Positions 12,401-23,635 of a stretch of 64,000 bases of DNA are shown here, one piece after another. A program made the translations under genes and the position numbers. This DNA is from Mnemiopsis leidyi. Its lineage: Eukaryota; Ctenophora; Tentaculata; Lobata; Bolinopsidae. Where the stretch lies: the NCBI GenBank assembly GCA_000226015.1, contig JH153187.1:113977-177976 (forward strand), given 5' to 3'. Numbering within the stretch: the stretch's first letter is position 1; the number at the start of each line of letters is the position of its first letter. Under the pieces are notes generated by a model that saw only the letters and a list, made by a program, of their open reading frames with translations, made no database searches and was not told the DNA's origin.

Positions 12401-15400
12401 TGGGGTAATATCGCTGAAATAGTGATACCACTATCACTTAGTTTTGTTATTGACGAGAATGTAATAACGTTAAATACGTCACAAGATGGCCTTATTGTAA
12501 AGCTTATTGACACGAACTTGCATATCCATCACTGACCATATTTCAGAGATTGATAGTTGGCGGAGAAAAATCGAACCCTGTATGTTCTTTGCTTAACCAG
12601 TCAAAGTTTTCCTCTTTTTCAAATGCTAGACTGTGTGCGATGACGCATTCTACAGATCATCAAATATAGACAATTCGACCTTCTGGAGACACCACTAACT
12701 TAAAAGCATATACATTATGTATACAACTAAATGCTCGAATATTAAAACTTAATGGCGACGTCATGTCAATGCTCGAATGAAGATAACCGTACGTTGAGTA
12801 ACAGTTCGTACAGTTGTCTATATCCGGCTTGTGTAATAGTCCGCAGAGAAACTCTATAACTGTGTCAATATCGCTAACTCGATCGTTGGAAATGCGAAAT
12901 TGACAATGTGACAGCTGGAATTACATGCCACGCTATCGTGTTTTACTGCTGTATGTGTACCACGAAGTTGACAAGGGTACGACAAGAATGTGACAAGAAT
13001 GTGAATTATAGGATTTTGATTAGAATGTGACATAAAAATACAAATGGGATATCAAGAATACACGGAAAGTCGTGAGTGTTTAACCTATATCTGTTCTTTT
13101 CAGGATAAATCAGGTTCGACCTTTAACATCGGAGCTGGACACGACGGAATATTTATCAAACATAACAAATTCGATAATCTTATCCTGTTCAAGTAAGCCG
13201 TTTATTGTTTTTATAAACATTAAATTTTCGTCGCTTTAAAATACGATGTTCACAGCTTCCTGTTTGTGCTAGGAAGATCAACATATGACAAAAAACGGTG
13301 CTTTATAATGATGTGAAGAGTAAAACTTTCCAGAAAATTCTAAACATCAGTTACGTTTTCAGATGGGTGAACATTGTAACGATGAAGTATGATAATAAGT
13401 TTCTCTGGCTGGAGATCGAAAATAAAAAACCCAGCACCTTTGAAATGGTAGGTCGATGGGGAATTTCTGAAAGCACGGAACACGCGAAATTCATAAATTG
13501 TATGCCTAAGCGCGCAGTTCGCGCGCATTTAAATAAAAGCTCGCGCAAAATTGAAACGCGTTGGCCGGCTGGCCTAGTCAGCAGGTGCATGCATCTATAA
13601 AACTTAAAACAGAAATCTTATGGATTTAACTGATACATACGTTTGTTGCTTACTTTCTTCTATCGAAACACCCAATTTGATGAAGTCGATCGATTCGTCG
13701 AATCATCCGCAACTACATTCTTTCCTCCATGGCAAAGTTTGGGCGATGACTTCATCGTCTGTAAGTTACTGATCTTAGTGTTACTTTTCTCTGTATGACT
13801 AAGAAATGCTAGCCACAATTTGTTTGTCCTGCTGCCAGACGACGTATGAAAATTGGCCGCGACGTGAGACAAAGAAATGCGTTCTTATAGGGAACTTTTT
13901 ACTTAAAATAATTTGACAACAGACATGTTCGTATTCATTCTAAATAAATTTATTGTATTTGTACTTCTGTAATTGTTTTGGAACTATTACAACACTACAA
14001 TTTACAAATACAACAAAATTATTGAGAATGAATACGAACGATTCTATTCTAAATGATGGCTTTGATTTCAATTTTCTAAAAAGTCGTTTAAGCTTTAGCT
14101 ACAACTATCATGGCGTATTTGTGACACGTGTTGTAAATTTCTCCTGCAGTATTCTACCGAGCGTATACTTAATCTGCGTATACTTAATCTGCGTATACTT
14201 AATCTGCATCAGACACCTCTTTCCGCTCCATTTAAGTTTTATAATTATGGTGACAAAACTTTGGCTCCGTAAACTCCACGCTCATGATGTGACTTATTTC
14301 AGTATGTTATCGGTTCTCTGTGTAATTCGGTATCCGTGGGAATAGTTCGGATTTGTACTGAGGTATTGCTAAACATACATTCTTACATAGTTCTGATTGC
14401 TATTCGGGATCAAATCAATCAATCCATTACATTTATGTGCTGAAATGGATAAACGGCTACGGAAATTATCATCGTCTCATCATTTATCAATTCAATACTC
14501 AATAGCTAAAGAATTAAAATCATGATTTAAGACGGAACGTTCATTCCAACATCTTTATCTTAAATGCATATTATTCCAGCTTTACCGAAAAAATTTAGTG
14601 ATAATCGAATCCTCTATTTCTAATTTTTCAATATGCGCCGTCGATATAAAATTCATTTCTATTTTATCTTGAAAATGTAGATCGCCTAACTTAGAACTTA
14701 TTAAAACAATTGATTTATGATAACCAACCTTTTAAAACCTAACCTAAATCTAGATAGCAGATATCATATAGTGAAGATTTGCTGCATGCATGTAAGCAGA
14801 GGTTGATTGTTTGTCCTCATAATCGCTTTTAACAATAATCACAGTGATTTGTCCTCTATTATAGACACGATTGTGTGTCATGTGTATCAGTAATTTCGAT
14901 GTTTATAAAAAAGTTTTAGTTTTACAATTTACCCATAGTCCTGATGAATCTGACCTATATTGCAACACCTTATGATTAGTGTCGTTGTAGTTGTACGGGT
15001 GTTTAAGTTCCTTGAAATAACATTTTTCGAATTTCGATCATTTCAATTTATGGTTAAGAGGAAATGTCCAAGTATGCATTACATGCATCTTTTTATACCC
15101 GACGCGATGTATACATATATATTTAGAAAATTCTCGGGCCTGCATACTTGAGAATGTGTTTGTCAATAAGCTAAACGTATTTGGTATAAAAATTGATGTG
15201 ACGCTCAAAAATATACCATTTTAATCACCTCAAACATTTCAGTTGTCCAAAGAAGTTGCAAGGATGGTCTTCACATCATTTATTGCTCAACATAACTTTA
15301 AGCTTGGAAGGAGACTGTCCCCCTTCAAGACGTAAGTGACAACCGAGACTGTCTGTTTGAAAACAATATCGCAAAAATGACTGACATCGTTCGTAATCTA

Positions 15401-18400
15401 TCAGCATAACCTCAAAGTAGCATGCTTTAGGGAACAAGAAATTGTTAAAATTAATGAATTTTCACAAAACTGCCCAGGTATGGAGAAAAGCGATCCATCC
15501 GAAGCAAATCCTCCCGTGTAAGTTAATTCAATGATCTAATGATTAAAAATTCCTGCTCAAAATATTAGTACATTCTTCAATCTTCAGGCATGATCACGAT
15601 AAATATTAGTCGGGCATTTGAAAAGTGCACGAACTATCGATGTTTTATTTCGCACTCCAATGAAATTTTTAAATTCCTGTAGTTATTATTCTTATTTTCA
15701 GGAGGAAGTTGACTCGCGTAAGTTTTTTCTTTCTCTTTACTGATTTTACTAAATGATTTTTAATGTTTTTTCTCCGTCCCTTCAGTTTAACAGATCTTCA
15801 CGAAACTTTTACCATGATCGCTAAACTATGGTAAATAGTTTTAGAGAGAAGATATTTCTACAATTATTCATATATTAATGAAGCTAAAATTTCCCACCCG
15901 AAAACGTACGAAATTGGGCCTCGCCAAGGCGGGGTCAGCCCGCAAACGTACAAAAATTTCGTTTGTGGTCTACAAAATTAGCTAATCCAATCCATTTGAC
16001 CCTCGGTAGTCAAAAGTCACAGATCACAAAAATGTGGTTACAGAAGTTCCTCCAAAATTGAAGCTCTTTCTGCCACTCACATGCCGATCGTCTAAAGCTT
16101 AAGTTCCGTCCTGCATGCTTCCCAACTTCGGTAGCCAATCAGAGCCTCCCGCATCTACTCTCGTCCAATCAGATTGGTCCACCGTACCATGTGACACTTG
16201 GAGGAGCAGGGCTCCACTAGGCTTCTCTGATGATCAGATTATTAAGGTAACTGATGATGTCTCGTTCGCCCAGCTGTACAGGCCCGGGACTGTGTGTCCG
16301 TGTGTGCATGATAGCCTCTTAGTCGCTTTCACTGGTCCACTGAGTTTGTATTTTCTGTATCATGACACTTCTGTTATTTGATTTTGTACATTTTTTGTAT
16401 GTTATTCTTTCGTTTACATCCAATGATCATCACGTTATCTGCTTGCTTTATTTCCTTCCGTTGCCGCAAACTTTCAGAGCCGTGCTTATTCGTTACAAAT
16501 TCTAAACACAGTTTCCCTTTAATTTTCAGCGAATAGTTTGAACCGCTCTGCTGTGAGCTGCAAAGGTGGTAACATGGAAGTCGCGTGTGCGATTCTCCAG
16601 TCATCAGCGCATTGGATTTTGCCAATCGGTTTAATTGCTGAAAAGTTTGAAATTGATGGAGGTCAAATTTTCATAATATGTTTGTCTGAGACCGATGTTT
16701 TACTCGCGATCATGATGTTACGGTAAATGACAAATATGCTCTTTGACGATTTAGTAAATACTGATTAATCTTCGTTGGTCCCTTACTGCTACTTTACTGC
16801 TACTTGTTTTAGCGAAACACTGGTTAAACATGGAATCTTGCATATCAACTCTTTTGCGTTTGTTTAGATCTGTATGAATCGGCTGTATATCGTTAATTAA
16901 ATCCCGAAAGAAAGTTTAATTCTCGCGGTAAAATCCCTCCGAGTGAAAAGGATTTAGATCAACTTTTTAAACTTTATTTCATTGTCTGTCTAGATTTACC
17001 GAGATCCGGCTTGCTGAACGTCGGTCTAATATCTCCTTGGCGTCTACTTCTAATTAGTTCCAGCCTGGTAGTTAATCTCACTATTGTTAAGGTGCTCATG
17101 TTGGTTTATACAGCCGACAGCAGCGTATGACTCTGCTATACGTGGAACTTGCCGGTCGTTTGTCATGCAGTGATTAGGAAATAACTCAGCTTAATGTCTG
17201 AGGCAATGTTTTCATACATTACCAGCCAGCAGCCGTTTAGTTGATGAACTCCAAGCTTTTGTCTTAAAAATCTCTCCCTCCTTCATAACGGTTGAGTCTC
17301 CCCATAATTCGCTTACGTTCTAAGCCTCAAAGTGTATTCCAAGGATTCGCTCACTAATTAATCAGCCCAGAATTAATACAAGGTCACGTGACTTTCTAAC
17401 GAGTAGATTGCTTGCATCTGCTAACACGGTCCCCTGATAGGTTGGTTTCCATGACACCGACGTCTGATAGGCTCGTTTTAATCAGGAGCGCGATTGCACG
17501 TGTAGTCTGGTACATCCGTAATAAGATCAGTCCTATCTAACTGAAACTCCACTGGCTTGATCAAGCATTGATTGGGTTCTTTTCTGTTTAAGATGCCTCC
17601 TATTCGAGGCTACTTTTAATAATTTGTCAAAGTGTCGATTCTTTAAAGACATTTCTATTTGGTTTGCTAAACGGCGACAAATTCTTGTACAATGCTGAGC
17701 ATGTTTTAGCCCGTTTCTGAATTTTTCAGACAGGAATTTAGAAAATGCAACATCTACCTGTCATATTCAACCTTAGCAAATGCTTATTTTCGAGTATACC
17801 TAAAGTTATAACCTAAGATTTCACGTCGAAATTTCGCTCTAACACATTTGTTCCTCAGGCGGAACTTGTTCCCCTAAACTATTTAATACTACTGCTACCC
17901 AAATTTAATTTTCCTGACAACGCTCCGTGTCAGCACTTAGCCCTCAGAATTAGAACACCCCCGTCGAGCTCGGTTAAATCTGTCTATTGTCCAAAATTCA
18001 CGGCGTAGTTCGCGGATCTTGCGGTTCTGTTTCTAGCAAATTGCTACTCAGCTGTCCCAGGGAATTACTTTATACCCAGAGTAGCGGGATTCGTCGCTGC
18101 TAGACTGATTAGTCATTAAATTATTATGCTACTGAATTCTCTTATTCTACCACCAACAATTATCGTCGAGCAAATCACGTCGCTGTGGCGATTATTGCAG
18201 CTTCTGCCATGGGGTTTGTTAGCTCATTAACCAATTAACTAATTGGCGTGTCGTGTATCCGCCTTGGCGAGAACAATCGGGTATCTACGTGATCTTTTCA
18301 CCATTCTGACGATCCCACTTATATCTTGATCTTGATGGGCATGTTTAATTTGTGATCTTTGTTGATCTGAAGCTATTATGCGTGAAGTGTTCTTTACGGG

Positions 18401-21400
18401 GTAATGATCATCGAAATCAACCCTTTTGTCTGCCTTTTCGTGTCCTCGAGAAGCCGGTTCATTAGGCAGCAGTGCCTTATTCTTTTATCTATTTTCTTCA
18501 ATTCATAAATGATTGCGCCTGGTTGGCCAACAAAACGAGGCAATCAATCTTGTCTAAAACCAAGTTCATCTTTTATGAAATTCATCTTTCATTTGAAAAC
18601 ATTGTCACAGCAAAATGGCAGTTGTTTGATTGCCGTCCACAGAGTGTAATGCCTCCCCACTAACAGCAGCACCTCTCGATCTTGGTCTCCGGCCATCCTG
18701 GTCCTCAAATAGTACGGTTAATCATAGTCGCATGCATCTCTAATCATATTGTTTATCTTATATCGGGTCTAAGCCTTATGTTTATTTGGCTTCGTCAGTA
18801 TCGCACAATAGACCCATATCAGTCTGATAGAGTTTTGATGTAGGCTTCGCTGAGGGGGTGGTTATTGATTAACCGGATGTGGCTTAAAATGCACCTTTTG
18901 GGGCAGTGCAACACCCCTCCTCATTCATGATATGTGCATCGCACAATTCTTAGAGGTGGCAAAATTTCAATAAATTTGTCTTGCCGGACTGCACTACAGA
19001 TTATATGAAATTGTGCTTCTTAAAAGTTCTTACAACCTGCGTACTGAAACTGAAAGCCTCAAATCTGGTTGAAAAACTTTGGGCTAGTCTCGTGAAGGGA
19101 TGTTATGTTTTAGTTTGTTTTACCCAAATAATTTGTTTCTCTGGCTCACTCCGGTATTCCATGTTGTAGAACTTCACTAGTTCGCTACTGCCTACTAAAA
19201 AACGGGATTTGTGGACTTCTGCGCTCCTCGTTTACTTGAAACCTGCTTATCCTGCGGCCTGCGCGATATCAATGACTAGGATAGTTCAAGCGCGATAGGA
19301 CAGTTAACAATTACATGACCATTCTGCTCATTTTAAACAGTGAAGTTCAGTTTCTATTACAGTTCCCTTTTAGACCCCAGCCTTGTTGTCGTTGTCCTTG
19401 TCCTTATTTCCTGAATTGTCTGCTGAAGTCAATTTACAGAACAAAGTTTGAACTTTGAACTAATGTGTTCAGAACGTTAGCCAGTCATCTTGAACTCTGA
19501 CTTTATTTGAACGCTCATGCTTTGCTTTTTAAACTTGTTAGAGTATTCTCCTACAAAAGTTTCGTACTCTCCGTAGTTCATATATTCGAAATGTACTGTA
19601 GGAAATGTATATATTAAATGTATAATGTATAGGCCAATGTTAGATTTAATTATCTTGCCATTATTCTAGCCGTGGCCTTTAATTAAAATCACTTTATTCA
19701 CGAAATAACATGCTTTGTTGAGCACAACTTTTTTGGAATTGATGTTTTCTTCATTTTTATTGCCGCTACTCAAGTCTTGGCCTAATGAATTCTTTGGTTT
19801 CCGTGTAGAAAATCACGTCAGCTCTAATTGGTTAAACGTATCTAATAAGGTTCCCCGATAGCAAACTCGCTCGACGATAAATGTGTACTAGTTTGAATAT
19901 AATATCTACCGGAAATGTTCCTCCCTTGTATCAATATATTGTTATGTTGTGTTTATGAGATCAGCCTCATAACTTTCATTTATTGGTTGTGAGATTTTTG
20001 TAAACGATCCCAATTCCATTCAATTATTCAATATGTTTAATACGGTGCCATGATTTCAACTTAAAATATCAAATAATCTTTTGTTATATTAACTTTAATA
20101 CGTTAACTTTAAGACATTAAGTAGGGTGACTATTCGGCTGGGATCGTCCCGTGCTTTTATTCCTAATCATTTATTTGTTGCACGATTCAGTTTAAGTTTG
20201 TTAGTGTTAGTGGTAGGGGGAGTGTATATCAATTTAACTCAACCAGCTTGAAAGAGGTTTAACATCATATTTATCATAGTCACGATAAACAATTGACCAT
20301 CTGCATCGATCTATCATTCTAAAGCGGCTATCATTTTAGAGCGGCTATCATTTTAGAGAGGCGATCATTTTAGAGCGGCTATAAATTGTGTTCTTCCGTG
20401 TTATCCTGCAACTTTTCTGCTGTCTGCATAGTCGATGTTCACATAAAGTTTGTCCTCGTGTTTTCTAAAAGACGTTTGAATGGACTACCGATGTTGGGAA
20501 GTAAGACACTCAAGACTGCATATCCAGCACAAACATCTCAAATATTTCTACACACAACCCTGCCAAACTCTCACTAAACCGCGTGAGTTGACCCGAAGTA
20601 CACATGACACCCAGTTAAGCTCAGTAGACGCAGCCATCTATAAACCACTGAACAGTATATGAACAGGTTTAGAAAGGTTTACCGCCGCCTTATCTACTCG
20701 CTACTTCAACTCCACATTTCAGGAGCCAGCAGCATATCCGCCACCCCACCCAGTAAACGAACCCTTCTTACAGCTAATGGATCCCCCTCTAAAACAGACC
20801 TCGTAAGTCGCAGCTGTCACAACAAGTACTGCCATCCCGAACTACTGAAATATTAACCTTACTGAAATATCAACTCTTATTTAATATGTGATCTGTCTTA
20901 GTATTTACAATTATCTGTCTTAGTATTTACATATTTACAATATGAATACCTTAACACCTATAAAATGAGAAGATTTGACTGCTCATCCTGCTTCCACGCA
21001 GAGAAACCACCTATTGAAGATGCTGACTGCACCAGATGATATCCGAATGGAGTATCTAGGTATAGATAAAACTAAACCTGGAGGTACTCACATCACAGCT
21101 AACCAGCCTCACAATAAACCTACTAACAGGTACTTGCAACTTTACATTAATTACAGTTTTTGAGCTAGGTGAATTCTCTGAATCCTTCATCTGCCATACC
21201 CATTCATTTGATTTCTTATAAATACTTATTTAGTACAACCCGAGTTTTTCATGCTTACTTCATGCTTACTTTTAGACTGTAATGCTAACGTTTATACCAA
21301 TTTGACATGTGTAAACTTCTCCAGGTTTAGAGATATAGTACCTGACATGTGTAAACTTCTCCAGGTTTAGAGATATAGTACCTGACATGTGTAAACTTCT

Positions 21401-23635
21401 CCAGGTTTAGAGATATAGTACCTGACATGTGTAAACTTCTCCAGGTTTAGAGATATAGTACCTGACATGTGTAAACTTCTCCAGGTTTAGAGATATAGTA
21501 CCTGACATGTGTAAACTTCTCCAGGTTTAGAGATATAGTACCTGACATGTGTAAACTTCTCCAGGTTTAGAGATATAGTACCTGACATGTGTAAACTTCT
21601 CCAGGTTTAGAGATATAGTACCTGACATGTGTAAACTTCTCCAGGTTTAGAGATATAGTGCCCTACGACGACACGAGAGTTCACCTTATCAGATCCGATA
21701 ACAGAGATTACATAAACGCTAGTCATGTAAATGTTAGTGTTGTAAGTTGTTATTTTAGATTGTAGTTACGCAACTTTACATTCTTCTAGAGTTTTCCAAC
21801 GCATTGTTAGGGCACAATTCATATAATACATTGTCATGCCTATCGCCTACATTTCTTTAATCCACTACTATTAAGCGCTGAATACATTTACCACAATCAT
21901 ACACTACGATCTAAATTTCGCCTCAGATAGCGGGAACGAAACACAAATACATATTGTGCCAAGGACCTAAAGATAACACTGTAGCTGACTTTTGGAAGAT
22001 GGTTTGGGATCAAGGCATTTCCGTCATAGCCATGCTAACGCAATTAAGGTAACGTTTATTTCCTTCAATTCTGCATTTTGCAGTAAATTTGCAATTGTTT
22101 CTTCACCAACAAAATGTCGATAAATCATGCGCAATTAATTACAGTTAATTGCTATGCGGTCATGATCCGTTGTTTTATTCATTGCATTCCAGTAATCTAA
22201 TCAGCAGTTAATTGCCAACCCCTTCAGAGAGGGATACAAAGCGAAGTGTAGTCAGTACTGGCCGGACGAAGTGGGGAGTGAACTAAAGACCGAGGAGCTC
22301 ACCGTCACGATGAAGTTTGTTCGTGATGACGTCTTATATGTCACTCGTAGTTTCCTCGTCACGGACAAGGAGACTGAACAAACGGTTTGTAATTGTCTAA
22401 ACTAAATGAAATATAATCATACATTAGATATTTCTTGTTAGTCACATTACTCCACCGTTTTACTTTTAATATCATCCTCAAGTCCTAGTCTGAGTCATGA
22501 GGATTCCTCATGACTCAAACTAGGACTTATGGATCATCATAAAATGATTTAGATTTTAAGTTCATGGCTGTATTTTACGTCACAAGTCACAACGCCATCT
22601 GTCTTCAGCTTCTGGAAAAAAAGTTCCAAGAAAATTCTAATTTCAGCTCGACGTGATACATCTCCAGTTCACAAGTTGGCCGGACCACGGAGTACCCAAA
22701 ACACCCAAAGATATGCTAGGTTCGTATAATTATATAACAACATTTTTTACTTTTTTATTTAGCCATTATTTTCGGGGAACGTTGTTCATAACAACTAAAA
22801 TCTCGCGGAAAACCGGACCACTTTTTTGCAGCTCTGCCAACAAATCAGAACTCACAAATTTACTCTCAATGTATCCTAACACCTATCGTCTTCTCCGCAG
22901 ATTACCTATCAGAAGTACAGTCGCTCACGAAGGAGATGAAGAAGCCTAACATGGGGGTGGACTCCCCGGTCCTTATCCACTGCAGTGCGGGGGTGGGACG
23001 TAGTGGGGTCCTCCTCATGATGGACATCCTCACTCGGGCTGTCGACAACAACGAGGTAGAGATTTTATCGTTCACTGTTGTCGGGGGCACGGATTTTTAC
23101 TAACGTTTAACTCTAGAAACCTGACACAAAGTTTCTCTTAGTGCCTGTGACTTAGAACATTGAATTAATTATAATCCCCAATTATGAATCACATCAACTG
23201 TTTTACCTAGGAGGTAGACATACCTGGACTACTTAGGAAAGTCCGGGAGTGCCGCGCGTACACAGTACAGACTGACCAACAGTACAGTTTCTGTTACTCA
23301 GCTCTCCTTGAGTACATCAACACCGACAGTGACGTTGTTTGACCGACTGACTGACTGACTGACTGACCGATTGAGGACGATGGTTTCCAGAAATTTCGAA
23401 AATAAACAATAATATATTTTGAATAGTCTGATTTTAATGAAGGCAAGTGCACTGCCGTGTGGTAAATTCCATCTCAATTTCCCTCACTTTAAATTGTCCG
23501 TTTCAGCACGTGGACATACCCGGCACGCTCAAGGAGCTGCGCACAAAGAGATCGCACATCGTGCAGACCGAGGAGCAATATCTCTTCATATACACTGCCC
23601 TGATAGCGTATCTGGATCAATCGAGACTCATTTAG
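3408..23635 (+). CDS. PTPN14/21: Pez-like non-receptor tyrosine phosphatase (FERM + PTP)
   Basis: Exons: 3408-3453, 3710-3819, 9927-10099, 10837-10934, 11306-11376, 11546-11608, 11776-11863, 13104-13192, 13363-13447, 15243-15331, 15478-15517, 15702-15717, 20723-20802, 21002-21129, 21645-21741, 21927-22048, 22228-22384, 22647-22719, 22901-23055, then 23211-23342 or 23507-23635. About 636 residues. FERM F1 shows PAYFGVRLK and RIRFFPPD; F2 shows [14 protein letters not shown]3 runs through [15 protein letters not shown]. The PTP domain has [25 protein letters not shown] and the signature [10 protein letters not shown]. The distal last exon ends in SRLI, as I recall for vertebrate PTPN14. The family dephosphorylates phosphotyrosine at junctions and cytoskeleton. 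There is no PDZ domain, and the FERM-PTP linker is only about 85 residues, against several hundred in vertebrate Pez. All junction phases agree except 11608/11776, where two bases are missing, probably a microexon. The start Met is the least certain part. Confidence 0.88.
3534..3567. repeat. Short hairpin in intron 1
   Basis: GATTATCAAGGATT at 3534-3547 is the reverse complement of 3554-3567, with a six-base loop. It lies in the first intron of the phosphatase gene. Function unknown. Confidence 0.6.
5540..6240 (+). mobile_element. Decayed LINE ORF1-like fragment
   Basis: A conceptual peptide at about 5769-6010 contains [35 protein letters not shown] and then a proline-rich stretch. Further on, at about 6107-6220, another frame reads [20 protein letters not shown]. 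These match the order I recall for the ORF1/transesterase-like proteins of non-LTR retrotransposons in invertebrates: NLVVFG..E, RLGK, RP, SPDRT..ER. The frame shifts and ends early, so this is a dead fragment, lying in the 6.1-kb intron of the phosphatase gene. No reverse transcriptase was seen nearby. Family not determined. Confidence 0.6.
8743..9012 (+). repeat. 15-bp minisatellite (AATATCTCACATCTC)
   Basis: About 17 tandem copies of AATATCTCACATCTC with point variants lie within the large phosphatase intron. The unit is a multiple of three, so long open frames of isoleucine, serine and histidine appear on both strands; these are artefacts of the repeat. Confidence 0.9.
9671..9950 (+). repeat. 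44-bp tandem array across a splice acceptor (exon 3 of Pez-like gene)
   Basis: Six copies of TTTCAG followed by CTGCCTATTTCGGAGTG have AG dinucleotides ending at 9706, 9750, 9794, 9838, 9882 and 9926, exactly 44 bases apart. A decayed seventh copy starts near 9671. Only the last copy continues into the exon encoding [10 protein letters not shown]. Each unit holds the intron end plus about 22 exon bases. Splicing to an earlier AG reads [14 protein letters not shown] and stops in the next unit. Confidence 0.95.
10745..10830 (+). repeat. ACTATAAC microsatellite before exon 4
   Basis: Imperfect copies of CACTATAA/CACTGTAA end a few bases before the acceptor at 10836. They could lengthen the branch-point region; nothing more can be said. 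Confidence 0.7.
10927..11060 (+). repeat. 34-bp tandem array across a splice donor (exon 4 of Pez-like gene)
   Basis: Four copies of CTTACAAG|GTAATCCAC place GT donors at 10935, 10969, 11003 and 11037. The first is the in-frame donor after ALLSALILQ in the FERM F2 lobe. The unit holds eight exon bases plus 26 intron bases. Use of later donors would add 34 bases each and shift frame. Confidence 0.93.
11165..11300 (+). repeat. Intronic short tandem repeat (TAGTCTGACACATGATCT)
   Basis: Four imperfect copies of a unit containing CTGACACATGATCT lie just upstream of exon 5 of the phosphatase gene. Unlike the neighbouring arrays they do not include the splice site. Confidence 0.7.
13927..14039. repeat. 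Inverted repeat with 37-bp arms
   Basis: 13927-13963 (GTTCGTATTCATTCTAAATA onward) is nearly the reverse complement of 14003-14039, with about 39 bases between. It lies in an intron of the phosphatase gene and resembles a small fold-back or MITE-type insertion. Confidence 0.75.
14160..14207 (+). repeat. 16-bp direct repeat x3
   Basis: Three tandem copies of GCGTATACTTAATCTG in an intron of the phosphatase gene. Confidence 0.85.
15718..20722 (+). other. Five-kb phosphatase intron without recognised exon
   Basis: The exon ending at 15717 and the exon starting at 20723 join in phase directly. Two open stretches with plausible donors lie inside: 16115-16247, ending at AAG|GTAACT, and about 20529-20657, in a frame that could join the 20723 exon. 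Neither has a convincing acceptor or family match, so I leave them as possible optional linker exons. A 17-22-bp repeat (GCGGCTATCATTTTAGA) sits at 20322-20382. Confidence 0.45.
21301..21660 (+). repeat. 40-bp tandem array across a splice acceptor (PTP-domain exon)
   Basis: Nine head-to-tail 40-base units contain CTTCTCCAG|GTTTAGAGATA. Acceptor AGs lie every 40 bases, the last ending at 21644. The internal units look identical, so the expansion is recent or homogenised. Only the last copy continues into VPYDDTRV of the PTP domain. Each unit carries about 24 intron and 16 exon bases. An earlier acceptor would read [15 protein letters not shown] and stop. The CAGGT in each unit offers both an acceptor and a minimal donor. 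Confidence 0.97.
22480..22528. repeat. Near-perfect 49-base palindrome
   Basis: AAGTCCTAGTCTGAGTCATG and its continuation fold back on 22505-22528 with almost no loop and one or two mismatches. It is intronic in the phosphatase gene. It could be a fold-back remnant or a structure-forming site. Confidence 0.8.
23211..23342 (+). CDS. PTPN14/21: Proximal alternative last exon of the Pez-like phosphatase
   Basis: The exon follows acceptor CCTAG and joins in phase 0 after RAVDNNE. It encodes [18 protein letters not shown], the Q-loop QTDQQY, and a tail ending SDVV before TGA. AATAAA at 23401-23406, between this exon and the distal one, supports its own polyadenylation. The end SDVV has Asp at position -2 and Val at 0, which could fit a class III PDZ ligand; that is inference. 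Confidence 0.8.
   Translation, partial: EVDIPGLLRKVRECRAYTVQTDQQYSFCYSALLEYINTDSDVV
23507..23635 (+). CDS. PTPN14/21: Distal alternative last exon of the Pez-like phosphatase
   Basis: Acceptor TTTCAG at 23501-23506, same phase 0. It encodes [18 protein letters not shown], the Q-loop QTEEQY and ends DQSRLI before TAG. It is a paralogue of the exon at 23211-23342, with the same length and landmarks. The SRLI end matches the C terminus I recall for vertebrate PTPN14, so this is probably the ancestral version. The two exons must be alternatives because each ends in a stop codon. Confidence 0.8.
   Translation, partial: HVDIPGTLKELRTKRSHIVQTEEQYLFIYTALIAYLDQSRLI

Noticed and set aside
13298-13600. 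100-residue plus-strand frame around 13300-13600
   Set aside because: Only 13363-13447 is exon, bounded by TTTCAG and GTAGGT. The rest is intron read-through.
15786-15840. Alternative end after a FERM-only product, reading FNRSSRNF then stop
   Set aside because: The frame needed after exon 15702-15717 meets a stop at once, and direct joining to 20723 is in phase.
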